A DNA stretch of 64,000 nucleotides, taken from Triglochin maritima. Taxonomy: Eukaryota > Streptophyta > Magnoliopsida > Alismatales > Juncaginaceae. Position numbers and translations under genes: made by a program. This document shows, one piece after another, positions 47,176-57,620 of this stretch. The notes under the pieces are model-generated. The model searched no databases. It saw only the letters and a program-made list of their open reading frames with translations, and was not told the DNA's origin. Each line of letters starts with the position of its first letter. Position 1 is the stretch's first letter. Location of the stretch: contig OY821787.1 in the NCBI GenBank assembly GCA_963682175.1, forward strand, positions 15,354,501 to 15,418,500, written 5' to 3'.

Positions 47176-47567
47176 AGTCCATCTCACAGCTCATACTCAG
47201 GCTCTGGGGGAACATAAGGACATTCCCCGATAACATGACCACTCAACCTGCAATAGTCACATGGTATGTCTGCTGGAGCCACCGGTGCACTCATATCCTC
47301 TACTGCACGCATAAAAGAGGCCAAAGTTTCTTGTAATGTCTATGTTTGTTGACCAACAGATGATCCGACACAACTAGATGGTGGCCTAAGAGTCGATGTC
47401 TCTATCATATTACCCCAATCTGAAGACTGCTCACCCTCACAATTAAGATTGTCCCAACCATGTTGGGTGTTAGTCTGAGGCACACCAGGATACATGGGTT
47501 CGGAATACCAGGGAGAATAGTCCTGCTCCCAACAATAAAATGGATAGTCACCCATGTAACCATCCAT
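47176..47567 (-). pseudogene. Reduced Gag lacking the core (element E)
   Basis: Starts MDGYMGDYPFYCWEQDYSPW and runs DWGNMIETSTLRPPSSC, parallel to element C over the same core-less junction. A stop at 47340-47342 precedes TLQETLASFMRAVEDMSAPV. The CCHC knuckle CDYCRLSGHVIGEC is complete. Truncated soon after. Confidence 0.8.
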
Positions 47568-48476
47568 CTCGACACAGTACTCTCGAGTCGACCACTCTTA
47601 CCACCACGAGGCCAAGCTCACAAAAAGTGCTCGACTCGACCCTAAAATGTGTAAAGAGAGTGTAAAGGGAAAGAGACTAGAACGTAGACGTATGTGAGAA
47701 GAAGATGACTCGGACGAGAAGGGAAAATTTGTTACATCTAGCATGGGTAGTGAGTAGGGTTCAATGTCTACTTGATTTTAGATTAAGACTCTTAATCAGG
47801 AGTGATTTTTGGGGCTAACAAAAGGGTTATGAAGTCCCACACCTTATCTTGAAGATTGTAGGTGGTGACTTTTAAGATCAATTTTCCTTAAACTAACAAG
47901 CAACTCACCAAACAAGCACTCACCCTACTCTTGTTCCAATGCACCTTACTAACTAATGCATGTTTTAACCATGCATGAATGATAGAATGGGTCAACGTAC
48001 CTTACGACAACACTTAACAACACAAAAAATAAAGCAAAGAAAAGATGAATGCGTACAAGGTCTAGAAATGATGCATGACCTAGATGGCAATCCACTAATC
48101 TTTTGCTTTGACTTTTAAAGTCCAAGTTGTATTAGGAGGGGAGCATGCAAAGAAAATTAATTTTAGATATCAAAACAGAGCATGCATGGAATCAAAAGTG
48201 GAACGTATGAACTAGAAATAAGCAGAGAAAGGTACTAGGGAAACATAAATGAGAAATTCCTCACCAAATCGGACACTAAGGGTTGCAAGATCCGCAATTG
48301 GTGGATTGTTTAGGGATTTTGGTCCCCAAAATTCACCAATGTGCTCTCCTACTACTGTAGGCTCCCCAGTCCACTTGTTTCCATGTTCAGTAACAAAACA
48401 AAAAAAAATTGTGAAAAAACCCGCCGAAATGGTGGAAACAACTTCGACCAACTCCACGATAATGACATAAAAAACT
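47568..48476 (-). other. Leader and degraded primer site of element E
   Basis: Non-coding, matching C's leader in reverse. The site at 48453-48470 reads TTATGTCATTATCGTGGA on the minus strand, against TGGCGCCATTGCCGGGGA in C. All changes are G to A or C to T or their neighbours, as expected of methylated-cytosine decay. A weak hairpin remnant is near 48290. Confidence 0.75.
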
Positions 48477-49822
48477 TGATTGATCATTTTAATAACCGTA
48501 AGTTCACGACGTCAGTGAAGACGTGGAAAATACGGTTCGAACCATAAGGAGTTGTGAGTGTTGCTGTAACTACCATACTAGTGTGGGAAAGGAGAGATGT
48601 ATGAGTGGATTATGCTAACTAACTACACTAAACTATGAGTGAATTAACAATTAAACTAAACTAAGTAACTAACAATGCAAGATGAAATTCAGTAAACAAA
48701 ACCCCTAAGGGGTGGAGTGTGTGTACACATGTGATAAGGTGGTGAAGAATGCATTCAATAAGGAACGAGTATAGATGTGTTTTCATGCATAGGAAGAGTC
48801 TAACGGTTGTGGAAAAACCTATCATTCCAATCACCAACCTAGTTGATTAACATGAGCATAAACAAGTTGGTTATTAAGAACCTAAACAAGCATGTGAAGT
48901 GTGTACAAGTTGTGGCAAAACCCATCAAGTTAAGTATTCTCATTTAAACAAACAAGCATACATTCACATTAATCTCATACTGCATAAGATAGTATTCATT
49001 CACATTCTTTATTACATGTATAAACATCATCTCCACCCCTCAAGGAGGATGAAACTACTCACTACTCATGCAAGAGCTAACTTATTATGCTAAGATTTAA
49101 GAAAACAAAGCATGCAACACTAAAGGAAACAATATCTAACTAAAAAGAATATATTTTATTTACATAAATCACATTACAAAGTGGCATCCTCTCCACCTTA
49201 AGTTTTGCTTCAAAGGCTTACTTCAAGTAGAGAGAATGACCACCAAGCAATGGTAGGTTACAAAAGAGGAAGAATAGTTCTATTTATAGACATGAAAAAA
49301 GCAACTGGGGAAAACCCCTAGTCTGAGACTAATGAAACATACTTAAAATGGACATAAACTACATAACCCACAATCACAAAAAACTGGGTTGGATCCTGAC
49401 AAAAATGGACCACCAATTGGAGGTCACAATTGATCAGATGCGACCCAATTTCGCGTGTCTACTGTAGTTCTTCAAAGCTTCATGTGGGGGTGTGCCCTTG
49501 TCAGTCATTTGAGTCTACGCTCGAATGTATTTGCCAAAATACTCCTCATGATGTTGTGGAGTTTCTCGGTTTGTTATTTGGTCCCTTTGGGCTTACGTTC
49601 AGGTCCTTCCCTCCTGCTGATTAGTCATTGTGTATGATAGACAAATCCATTTTGCATCATTTAAATCCTTTCTTCTTACGTTTCAGTCCTTTTTCCCTTC
49701 CTTTCTATTCTTTATTACTTCCCAAATACCTGATATATAACAACAAAGGCTCGAGTAGCGCAAAATTGGGGTAATACAAAGGATATATAGCATGATTACG
49801 ATGTATGATATGCTACTAATCA
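48477..49822 (-). repeat. 5' LTR of element E
   Basis: 1346 bp, TGATTGATC...CTACTAATCA. On the minus strand: TATA-like CTATAAATAG near 49278-49287. Palindrome GACCACCAATTGGAGGTC at 49409-49426, about 120 bp upstream of it. Confidence 0.87.
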
Positions 49823-51133
49823 GATACCTAAGTTCTACTATTGGGAGATTTCGGTTGTCCATTTGGGTTTTGGTATACCGAACTTGGTCGGGACAGAATC
49901 CTATTGCTCAAGTTTACATATTTTCCTATGGACTCAATAAATGGAAAATTACAAGTCTTGGTCCAAAGCTTAGATTACAAGTTCTTGAGTCTTGATGTCT
50001 TTGTCTCGATGCTACTTCTATTTGATAATCTTGATCAACATATTAAGATGATTGCAAGTATACAGGTATGTATGCAATGCATGGAATCATGTTTGTTCAC
50101 TTTGATTGATTAGGTTGATTGATTAAGATTAGTTTGATTAATCATCAAAATCAATATAGATTAAGGCCTAATGTGTTTAGTAGTAGACTTTTCACTACTT
50201 CTTTGGTTGAGTCCATAATAAATTGTGGCAGGTATTTTTAGAAATTTTAGAGGTTGTGTAATAATACCCGTAATACATGTTATACCCACCTTGTACCCGT
50301 TTATTAAACAGGTATGGGGTGAGTATGGGTACAACAACATTTAAATGGGTATATACCCATACCAGTTTAGTTAGGAGGGTATGAATACAGGTATGATCAT
50401 ACCTTCCCCATTTACACCCTTAATCGGTGTGGAACACAAGGCTGAGCTTGACGTTGTTGGACGTCGTTGCCTCTTATTCGCATGTTTCTTGTTGAGAAAC
50501 ATTGCTCAGGAATGATTGAGATTTGCTCTAATAGTTGGTGGGGGATGTTAAAGTAGTTGCTAGTGGATTTTGACGTGGACTAGTCGCTGCTGTCGGTGGG
50601 GTGCACGATGGGGTTTATTGAGTTGGTTGACATCCGATGGCCTGTATGGTTTGGAGTAAGTTGGATCCAACAAAGTGGATTTAAGCTTGTGTCAGGATTT
50701 GAGTCCGACCCTATTGGGAGCCCGATATTGTGCTTCATCACCAACCTGACGGCAGTCGCATTTTTTCCCTTTCTTACTGTTAGTTTTGATTTCTTAATTA
50801 CATTTTTGTAATTCCCAAATTAATAGTGCAATTAGTGATGTAATGTTCTTAATTTGATTAGGGTGGGGGTTTGTCATCCTTCTCATGTCGAGAAAGGTTT
50901 TTCCACACATATAAATACTTAAAATGGAATAGAAATAGGTATGCACGAATTGAGCACAAATTTGTGGCTATGGAGATCTGATGTTCTCGAATTCCATCAG
51001 TGGACCTTGGTGGAGTTCGAATCTACCCCAAACTTCCCAAACACGTGTTAACTTGTTGACGAGTACAAGATCCATCATCGAAGGTGGGTTTGGCCTGTAA
51101 AATTATTGTGTTCCTCATCGCAAACGTATCAAA
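49823..51133 (+). other. Unassigned non-coding stretch, probably old LTR
   Basis: No long coding frame on either strand. 50250-50420 is rich in TACCC/GGGTA words and includes a perfect 16-bp palindrome ATGGGTATATACCCAT (about 50345-50360). The part next to 51133 precedes a primer-like site and is probably the LTR of the chromovirus remnant, but I cannot set its limits. Confidence 0.5.
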
Positions 51134-51147
51134 TGGGTATCAAAGCT
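51134..51147 (+). promoter_or_regulatory. Degraded tRNA-Met primer site (chromovirus remnant)
   Basis: TGGGTATCAAAGCT, close to TGGTATCAGAGC with one insertion and one change, 14 bp before the gag start codon region. Confidence 0.6.
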
Positions 51148-51160
51148 CTCTAGGACCACA

Positions 51161-52363
51161 ATGACGTCTGAAGAGATGAGTGGAAGTACCATCATTGCAA
51201 ATAAAACCTCAATCTTCACCGAGAAGCTACATTTGTTTAACAAAGCATATATCATAAGTTTTGTGACCTCAAAAAACCAAATGGCAGATGCTATGATAGT
51301 GTTAAGGGAGAGGATCAAAGCATTAGAGAGTAGATCTCTACCATCTAAGTAAAGATGGAACATTACCAAAAAGAGAAGTTTTGATGACAAGGAGGACATG
51401 AGGATTATGCCTTCAGCCGACCTGTTCATTTGGAGAGGAGACCTAAGATGCTCAACTACGATGGCACCATAGATCCAAACCAATGGATTTTTAGATTTGA
51501 GAGAGACACATTCTTGTGAACTCTACTCACCCCCACTTAAAAGGTCTTCACTTCTTCTAGTTACTTGTATGGTGATGTGCTTTAGTGATTTTGGTGAATG
51601 ATGAAAGCATACCCTGATATGGAGTGGGATACCTTTTATTTTGAACATGAAAAGAGCTTTGGATCTGTGTATTAGAATGTTGATACATGAATTAAACATC
51701 TAACAAACTCTAGATCACTGGAATACTATCAACAAGAGTTTAAGAGCTTAAGTGTAAGATGTAGTATGGTGGAGGGAGACTTAATTTTATGTATTTGGGG
51801 GGATTGGCTCCAGATTTGAGAGTTCAAGTACAATCTTATGAACCTAATACTCTCTCTAGAGCAATGTATTTGTCTAACCTCCAGGATAAAAAATTTAGAA
51901 CACCTCAAAGAGTCATCGAAAGGCACTAATCACTACTCAAGAGGCATCACCAACATTTATGGGACCAAACACCAGTAAGAAACCAAAACCAATTATCAAG
52001 AACCAACCCACCCTACCAGGAGATTTAGTTATGGGCACATAGATGAGAGAAGGAAGAAGAGATTGTACTACTATTGTGACGATAAGTGGCATGAAGGTCA
52101 TGTGTATTCCCCAGATAAATTGTTTAATGTGGAACTCTGCCAAGATAAGGAGATTGTAGAGGAAGAGTCCAATATTGTTGTTGGTGTAGTTGTTTTGAAA
52201 AAGGACAGCCAAATATCCTTTTTTGTGCTATCAATGGTAAGCTAGAAGTTACACCATAAGGCTATTGGGGAAGGTACAAAGCAATGAAGTTTCAGTTTCG
52301 GTGGATACAAGGAGTACTACTAGCTTTGTGGATGCTAAAATTGTGCACAAGTGGGTAATCAAG
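51161..52363 (+). pseudogene. Chromovirus-like Ty3 Gag and protease remnant
   Basis: Starts ATG at 51161 (MTSEEMSGSTIIANKTSIFT). Pieces in changing frames match a chromovirus Gag: MLNYDGTIDPNQWIFRFER, then DMEWDTFYFEHEKSF, and RVQVQSYEPNTLSRAMYLSN. A decayed zinc knuckle reads YYYCDDKWHEGHVY, lacking one Cys at each end, versus the usual CYYCDEKWxxGHxC. The protease start VSVSVDTRSTTSFVDAKIV (about 52287-52343) has D-T-R instead of D-[ST]-G. It is cut at 52363 by Athila LTR P. Very old by its decay. Confidence 0.75.
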
Positions 52364-54475
52364 TGATGTGAATCAGTTAAAAATGTAGGATCCTAAGTGT
52401 CTCTAATTCTAATCACTTTTAAGCTCATTACCTACTTGTTTAAGCAATGAAGAATATGCAGCAGAATTAAAACTAAACAAGCAAGTAAAGAGGAAATAAG
52501 CAAACCACAATGAGACGGGGGATTTTTATAGAGGTTCGACATCCCACTCGGGTTCAAGTCCTCTCTTGCAAGCTCCGCTCGGATCACTGAGCTCTGCTCA
52601 CGACTTCACTAACCACTCCCCGTTCTGGGCCAGTAGGGAACACCTTTAAAATCTTCAAACCTTGTCGAGCTTGGTTCCTCCTCTCACAATCCAAGAGGGA
52701 TCCTTCGAGCTTTCACCGAAACCTTTACTTGACTTTGACAACAACAAACTTGAGTGGGACAATGACTCTCTAAACTTGGGCACACTTGAGAAAGATAAGG
52801 AATTGATCTTAAGTGTGGAAAATGAAGCTTGGAGTGTTTGGAATGATCTCTGAAATGTAGGAGGTAAATATGTGTGGGAGAGTTGTGTAAAATGGTGTTG
52901 GGAACAAATATTTATAAGCTCCTAAAGTGTTATAGCCATTGGGGTTAATTGGTAAGAGTTTGTGTAAGAAACACAAAACAGAAACCTGTTGGATGCATTT
53001 CAGAATAAGTTCGGTCGACCGGCTTGGGCAGAACAGTCGACCATTTTCCAATTTTGGACTCGGTTCAGTCGACCGGTTAAGGAACAGTTGACCGCCAAAG
53101 GCTATAACTTAGGTACACTTAACTTAATGGTCCAACACCGAATAGGGTTCGGTTGACCAAAAACTTCCATACTCTACTAGGTTGGCGAAAATGATCATGT
53201 TCAGTCGACCGAGCCAAAGTCTTCAGTCGACCAAAAACGTCCATGCAGTTGCACAAATTGGAGACACTAAAAGTTCGGTCGACTGATAGACAAAATGTAT
53301 TTTGGGGTATTTAGAAATAATACGAATACAACCGTTGGTATAAAAGGACAAATCTAATGGTCGGAAAAAAGTTGTTACACGGTCGACCAAAAATGTCTGG
53401 ACGGTCGACCGAACAAATGGTAGAAAACACTAACTGGATAAGTGATCACCTGGTCAACCGAATGTGGGCAAACAATCCTGATTTTGGTTAAGTGTTTTCC
53501 GGTCTAAGTTTGGGTGATCTATTGAAGTCCAAATGATGTGAAATTTTGTGTGACTTATATAGGGAACCTAGTGTGTATGTGAGTTAATTTTAGCACAAGT
53601 ATGCTCAATTTACACAATGTTCCTAAGCCTTAAAGAAAGCAAGATTACATGTCTTCAATATAACTTTAATACATGTCTTGACTTGATTTTCTTTCTTCCT
53701 TGAGTCTTGATCACCTGTAGAGGTTACCACAATACAATATATATGTTATTCAATATGTGTGCTACACTACATTGATTACAATTAAGATTAGGTTGAGTAA
53801 ATCATTAAAACATAGATTAAGGCCAAAAAGCCAACAAAAATACCGCAAGTGCACGACCGCATTGAAGTGGTGACAAGTATGGGTTGGTCCACCGGGAGTG
53901 CGTGTGAGTCAGATTCACGATACTCAAGTTGGGGAGAAAAAGAGAGATAAGTGATCGAAACTACACTAAAATACAAAAGAAATCGGAAAATAAGCAATAA
54001 AAAAAACCCTCGGGGGGTAGAGAAAGAATGTGGAATGAAAATGTGTGTAGTGTTTGTGTTTATTTGTACTCATCAAAACATATCATACATGAAATCCATC
54101 AAACTCCATTCCAACTTTGCCTCCACATGAAATAAGATAAGACATTATCATTAAAACATACTAGACAATAATTGAAATCAAGCTAATATGTTCACATGCA
54201 TCATAACTCATATCCAACTATGTCTCCACATGAAATAAGATTTATCACAATCATTAAAACATACAAGACATTAATTTGGATAAAGCCAACATGAGCATAT
54301 GCATGCACATGCCTTGTTTCCTTCTTCCATTCCATCATTATCCTAACATCATCATTCCCCATAAAATAGGCCCACTAATCTAAGCATGTGCTAAGCTTCA
54401 TTCAAGAGCATTAGCACATCAAAGATAAGAGTGAAATCTCATTATATCGTTATGGATATTATGTAAGGCTCAAAA
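52364..54475 (-). repeat. Athila LTR P, interrupted by T2
   Basis: Starts TGATGTGAATCAGTTAAAAA (52364-52383) and continues at 53837 with TACCGCAAGTGCACGACCGC, together matching the inner end of the B and S LTRs. It is truncated near 54475, where plus-strand 3' UTR begins. T2 lies between. Confidence 0.8.
52384..53836 (-). repeat. Solo LTR T2 inside LTR P
   Basis: 1453 bp. The minus strand starts TGTTGGCTTTTTGG and ends AGGATCCTACA, as T1. TATA-like TTATAAATA on the minus strand at 52909-52917. Two exact CGGTCGACCG (about 53011, 53401) and about nine variants, many of them CG-to-CA or TG changes. Flanks AAAAA and AAAAT form an approximate target duplication. Confidence 0.88.
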
Positions 54476-54735
54476 AAAGAAAGAAAAAAACTCTATGAGT
54501 GAGCACAACTTTTTGTGGGCTAGAAACCCTGTGTATTTGGGCCACATTTCTTTGACGTATTTGTCTCCCTTCTTTTTCATCTCACAAGTTTTGAGGGAAA
54601 TTCGGGTTTGTGTCCATCAACATGACCATGAAAATTTCCTTGTGCTTCACGTTGGTGAGATCTTGTCTTTTTCATGCATATATCCATGTAAAATCATGCT
54701 CACATTCATTGAGGGCAATGCATGAAGTTTGAAAG
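54476..54735 (+). other. Athila 3' UTR fragment, plus strand
   Basis: Matches 28360-28590 of element C (GAGGGAAATTCGGGTTTGTG, TTCATTGAGG-CAATGCATGA). It meets the tail of element G head-on at about 54735, so the junction is an inversion or a recombination of two elements. Confidence 0.75.
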
Positions 54736-55472
54736 GAGAGGTTCATGAATTGGACGCCAAATCGTCTGATTCAAAGGATCAAACTGAAAGATCTCAAACT
54801 TCTCAAGAGTTTGGGAAATATTGTGTAACGGAAGAAGAGTTTCTACCGTTGTGGTACTAAACTGATGATTGTCAATCCAAGGTGGGTCGGAACATCGAGG
54901 TCGATGCCTTGACGTCGTAGTAAGAGCTCAAATTGTGGGATGTCCAACATGCCACACAATTTGGTCACCAGAGTAGGCAAAACAGTGTATTTCTTTAAGC
55001 TTGGCGTTCACTAAAACGTCGAACAACGTTTGACAAATGCAGTGAAGTGAACCATCCATGAGACTATACACTATTCGCAAACTAGGTGTGAAGAATGTAG
55101 AGGTCTGCTGTTGGTCCAACACATTCCTACACACCCACCTGGCTACAATGTGCACATTGGAGTAGATGTACGCATTGGGTATTCCCCCATGCGATGAAAT
55201 GGGTTGCCTGCGCCCAAGCATAGATCGGTAAAAATTAATGTCACGGGTGGGCACGAGATCATCGACTAAGGGGATCCCAGTCGTATCGGAGATGAATTGG
55301 GGTGTCACTGTGTGTTTCACCCCACTAAGAGTGACACTAAACATGAGTTGTCCGGTCTGGTCACACTTGAGTTTAGAAAAAACTCATGTACGAGAGCTTC
55401 TATGTACATTGTTTCATCACCCTCATACAATAAATGATGCCACCCTTTGGCTATGATTCTATCATAGAAGGG
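54736..55472 (-). pseudogene. Extra downstream ORF, C-terminal part, plus tail (element G)
   Basis: Minus strand. After solo LTR S the ORF continues IIAKGWHHLLYEGDETMYIE. A one-base shift in a T run near 55385 leads to MFSVTLSGVKHTVTPQFISD, ILVARWVC-like helices and FDVLVNAKLKEIHCFAYSGD, ending HVGHPTI at 54928. A second one-base shift gives FELLLRRQGIDLDVP. A tail fragment WIDNHQFSTTTVETLLPLHN (54900-54750) then resembles C's tail. It resembles, from memory, the plant transposon-protein domain found in large Ty3 elements. The position after integrase is that of the Athila env-like ORF. I see no transmembrane segment. Function unknown. Confidence 0.65.
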
Positions 55473-57016
55473 TGATTGAACATTTTAATTAACCGCAAGT
55501 GCACGGCCACATTGAAGCAGTGGCAAATACGGGTCGATCCATAGGGAGGTGTGTCGACTTTAGTTTGTTCGAAGGCGAGTGGGAAAGAAAGGAGAAAAAT
55601 GAGTTATGATCTAGACTACACTATAATGCGAAAGGAATTGGAAATACGCAATAAAACTAAACCCCATAGGGGGTAGAGAAAGAATGCGAATATAAAAATG
55701 TGTACGTGTGTGTTCAATTATGCTCATTACAACATGTAGTGCATGAAAATCATAAAACTAAATCCAACTTTGCCTCCACATGAAATAAGATAACACAATA
55801 TCATTAAAACATACAAGAGAATAATTGGAATGAAGCTAAATGAACTCATGTATAAAGACCAAACCTCACTATGCCTCCACATGAAATAAGATTTACACAA
55901 TCATTAAAACATACAAGACATCAACCATGGTAAGGGAAACAAGAGTACATGCAACTACAAGTCATGTTTCCTTTATCAATTCCATCCATATCCTCACCTC
56001 ATCATTCGCCATAAAATAGGTCCACTAGCTTAAGCATATGCTAAGCTTCATTCAAGAGCATTAGCATATCAAAGACAAGAGTGAAATCCCATTAGATGGT
56101 TGTGGAAATCATGTAAGGCTCAAAGGATTAAGATAACAAACACCTAATACATCACATAATTGCATCACATTTTTCTCCACCCCCCAAATGGGGGTGGAAC
56201 TACTCACTAATCATAACACTACAACCTACATTAACAAAATGAAACATTCTACTGAAAGGAAATTAAACTAAGCAAGCAAGAAATATTAAAGAAGCTAATT
56301 GAAAGCAAATTAAACTAAAGAAGCATGCAAGAATTAAAATACAAGACAATATTAAAAGAAACTAAGAAAAAATAATTTATTAACATGACTCACATTGTAA
56401 GTGACATTCTTCTCCACCTTGAGTTTTTATTTCAAGGCTTTTACTCCAAGTAGAGAGAATATCACCAAGCAATGAGTGAATACAAAGGAGGAGAAGGAGT
56501 TCTATTTACAGCCAAAGAAAAGGCAATCGAGGACAATCCCCCGATATGGGACTAATACACTACTAAAAATAGACATTAAACACCCTAATACATGACCCGA
56601 CTAAACCTCAGAAGATCCAGACTAATCCAGACCGCCAATTGGCGGTCTATATGCTTGAGATCAGGCTCTGGTTCGAATTGTTGTTGTCTGACTCGATTTC
56701 TTCATGTGTGATGCATCCTAATCGGTTGTGTGGCTTGCGACCCGAATCCAATTGCAAAAATACTCCTCATGATCATGTGGAGTTTCTTCATTGTCTCTTT
56801 GGTCCTTTGGTTTTACATTCGGGTCCCTCTCTCTTGCATCTCAGTCCATAAGTCTTGCAACTTAGTCCTTTTTCTTGCTTTTAAGTTCTTTTATAGTCTC
56901 TCATTCTCAAACCTAATTAGTCCTGAAACTTAAACATAAAACTCGTTACGTAGCATTGTTTGGGTGAAAGATAATGGATATAAGACACAAATATATGCAT
57001 GATATGATGTCAATCA
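55473..57016 (-). repeat. Solo Athila LTR S in element G
   Basis: 1544 bp, TGATTGAAC...GTCAATCA, flanked by perfect AAGGG at 55468-55472 and 57017-57021. Palindrome AGACCGCCAATTGGCGGTCT at 56632-56651 is perfect over 20 bp. The TATA position reads CTGTAAATAG on the minus strand near 56500, one base off. The interrupted reading frame matches across it. Confidence 0.93.
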
Positions 57017-57250
57017 AAGGGTTCTCCGAACTCGCGAATTGGGGAGGCAAAATTAAGTTCTTGAATTAAATGTGGGTTGGTCATACCTGCACCTACCTTG
57101 ATGGGCTTTAACGGTGGAACACGCGATGCCGAAGACAAACACGATGCTTGAGGGGTGGAGACTGAAGCATGCCAACGTGACCAGACAAAATCTTCCAGAC
57201 CAGCAAAAAACGACGCTCAAGAAAAAACCCCAACTCCTAGCCGAACACTG
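57017..57250 (-). pseudogene. Extra downstream ORF, N-terminal part (element G)
   Basis: Minus-strand frame open from at least 57200 with an ATG at 57084 (MTNPHLIQELNFASPIREFG), running to EPFYDR at the solo LTR junction. The continuation at 55472 is in the same frame when AAGGG is counted once. Upstream residues (SSASRVPPLKPIKVGAG) are also open, so the true start is uncertain. Confidence 0.65.
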
Positions 57251-57620
57251 ATGCAAAGATCAGCAAAGTAGACCGCTGATCGGCGGTGAGAGACCGCTGT
57301 TCGACGGTCTTCTCGTTAGATCTGGCCCCAAATTTCTTTGGGGAGGCGGTAGGAGGAAGAAACATGTTTTGGTTGGGTGGAAGATGGGTAGGCTAAAGAA
57401 ACACGCGTTTTTAGCAAAAGAAAATGGAAAAATATCAAAAGGCACTTCTGTGTTTTTTTTCTTTTCTTCTTTTACACCTTTTTTTCTTTCTTTTTTTGTT
57501 TTTTTTGTTTTTTGTTAAAGATATGTACAACCAAATTAAAGGATGGATCACGTCAAGTGACCACATCTGCGAGGAGTTCGTGTAAAGACACGACTTCTGC
57601 CTCGACCTCTGTCGTTGTCC
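57251..57620 (-). other. Spacer between integrase and extra ORF (element G)
   Basis: Non-coding. Contains two adjacent palindromes at 57271-57309 (ACCGCTGATCGGCGGT and GACCGCTGTTCGACGGTC), like the pair in B's 5' leader, and a long pyrimidine tract on the plus strand at 57450-57520. Confidence 0.7.

Larger units (their letters stand above)
47151..49822 (-). mobile_element. Truncated non-autonomous Athila element E
   Basis: 5' LTR 48477-49822, mutated primer site, leader and reduced Gag on the minus strand. The element stops after the zinc knuckle at about 47151-47185, so the tail and 3' LTR are missing. The gag-core deletion is the same as in C. Confidence 0.82.

Noticed and set aside
48212..48487. 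91-codon minus-strand frame in E's leader
   Set aside because: It crosses the primer site and the LTR edge and matches nothing coding in C's leader.
54928..57250. A host gene interrupted by a solo LTR
   Set aside because: It follows integrase on the same strand and continues into Athila tail and UTR sequence, so it is part of element G.
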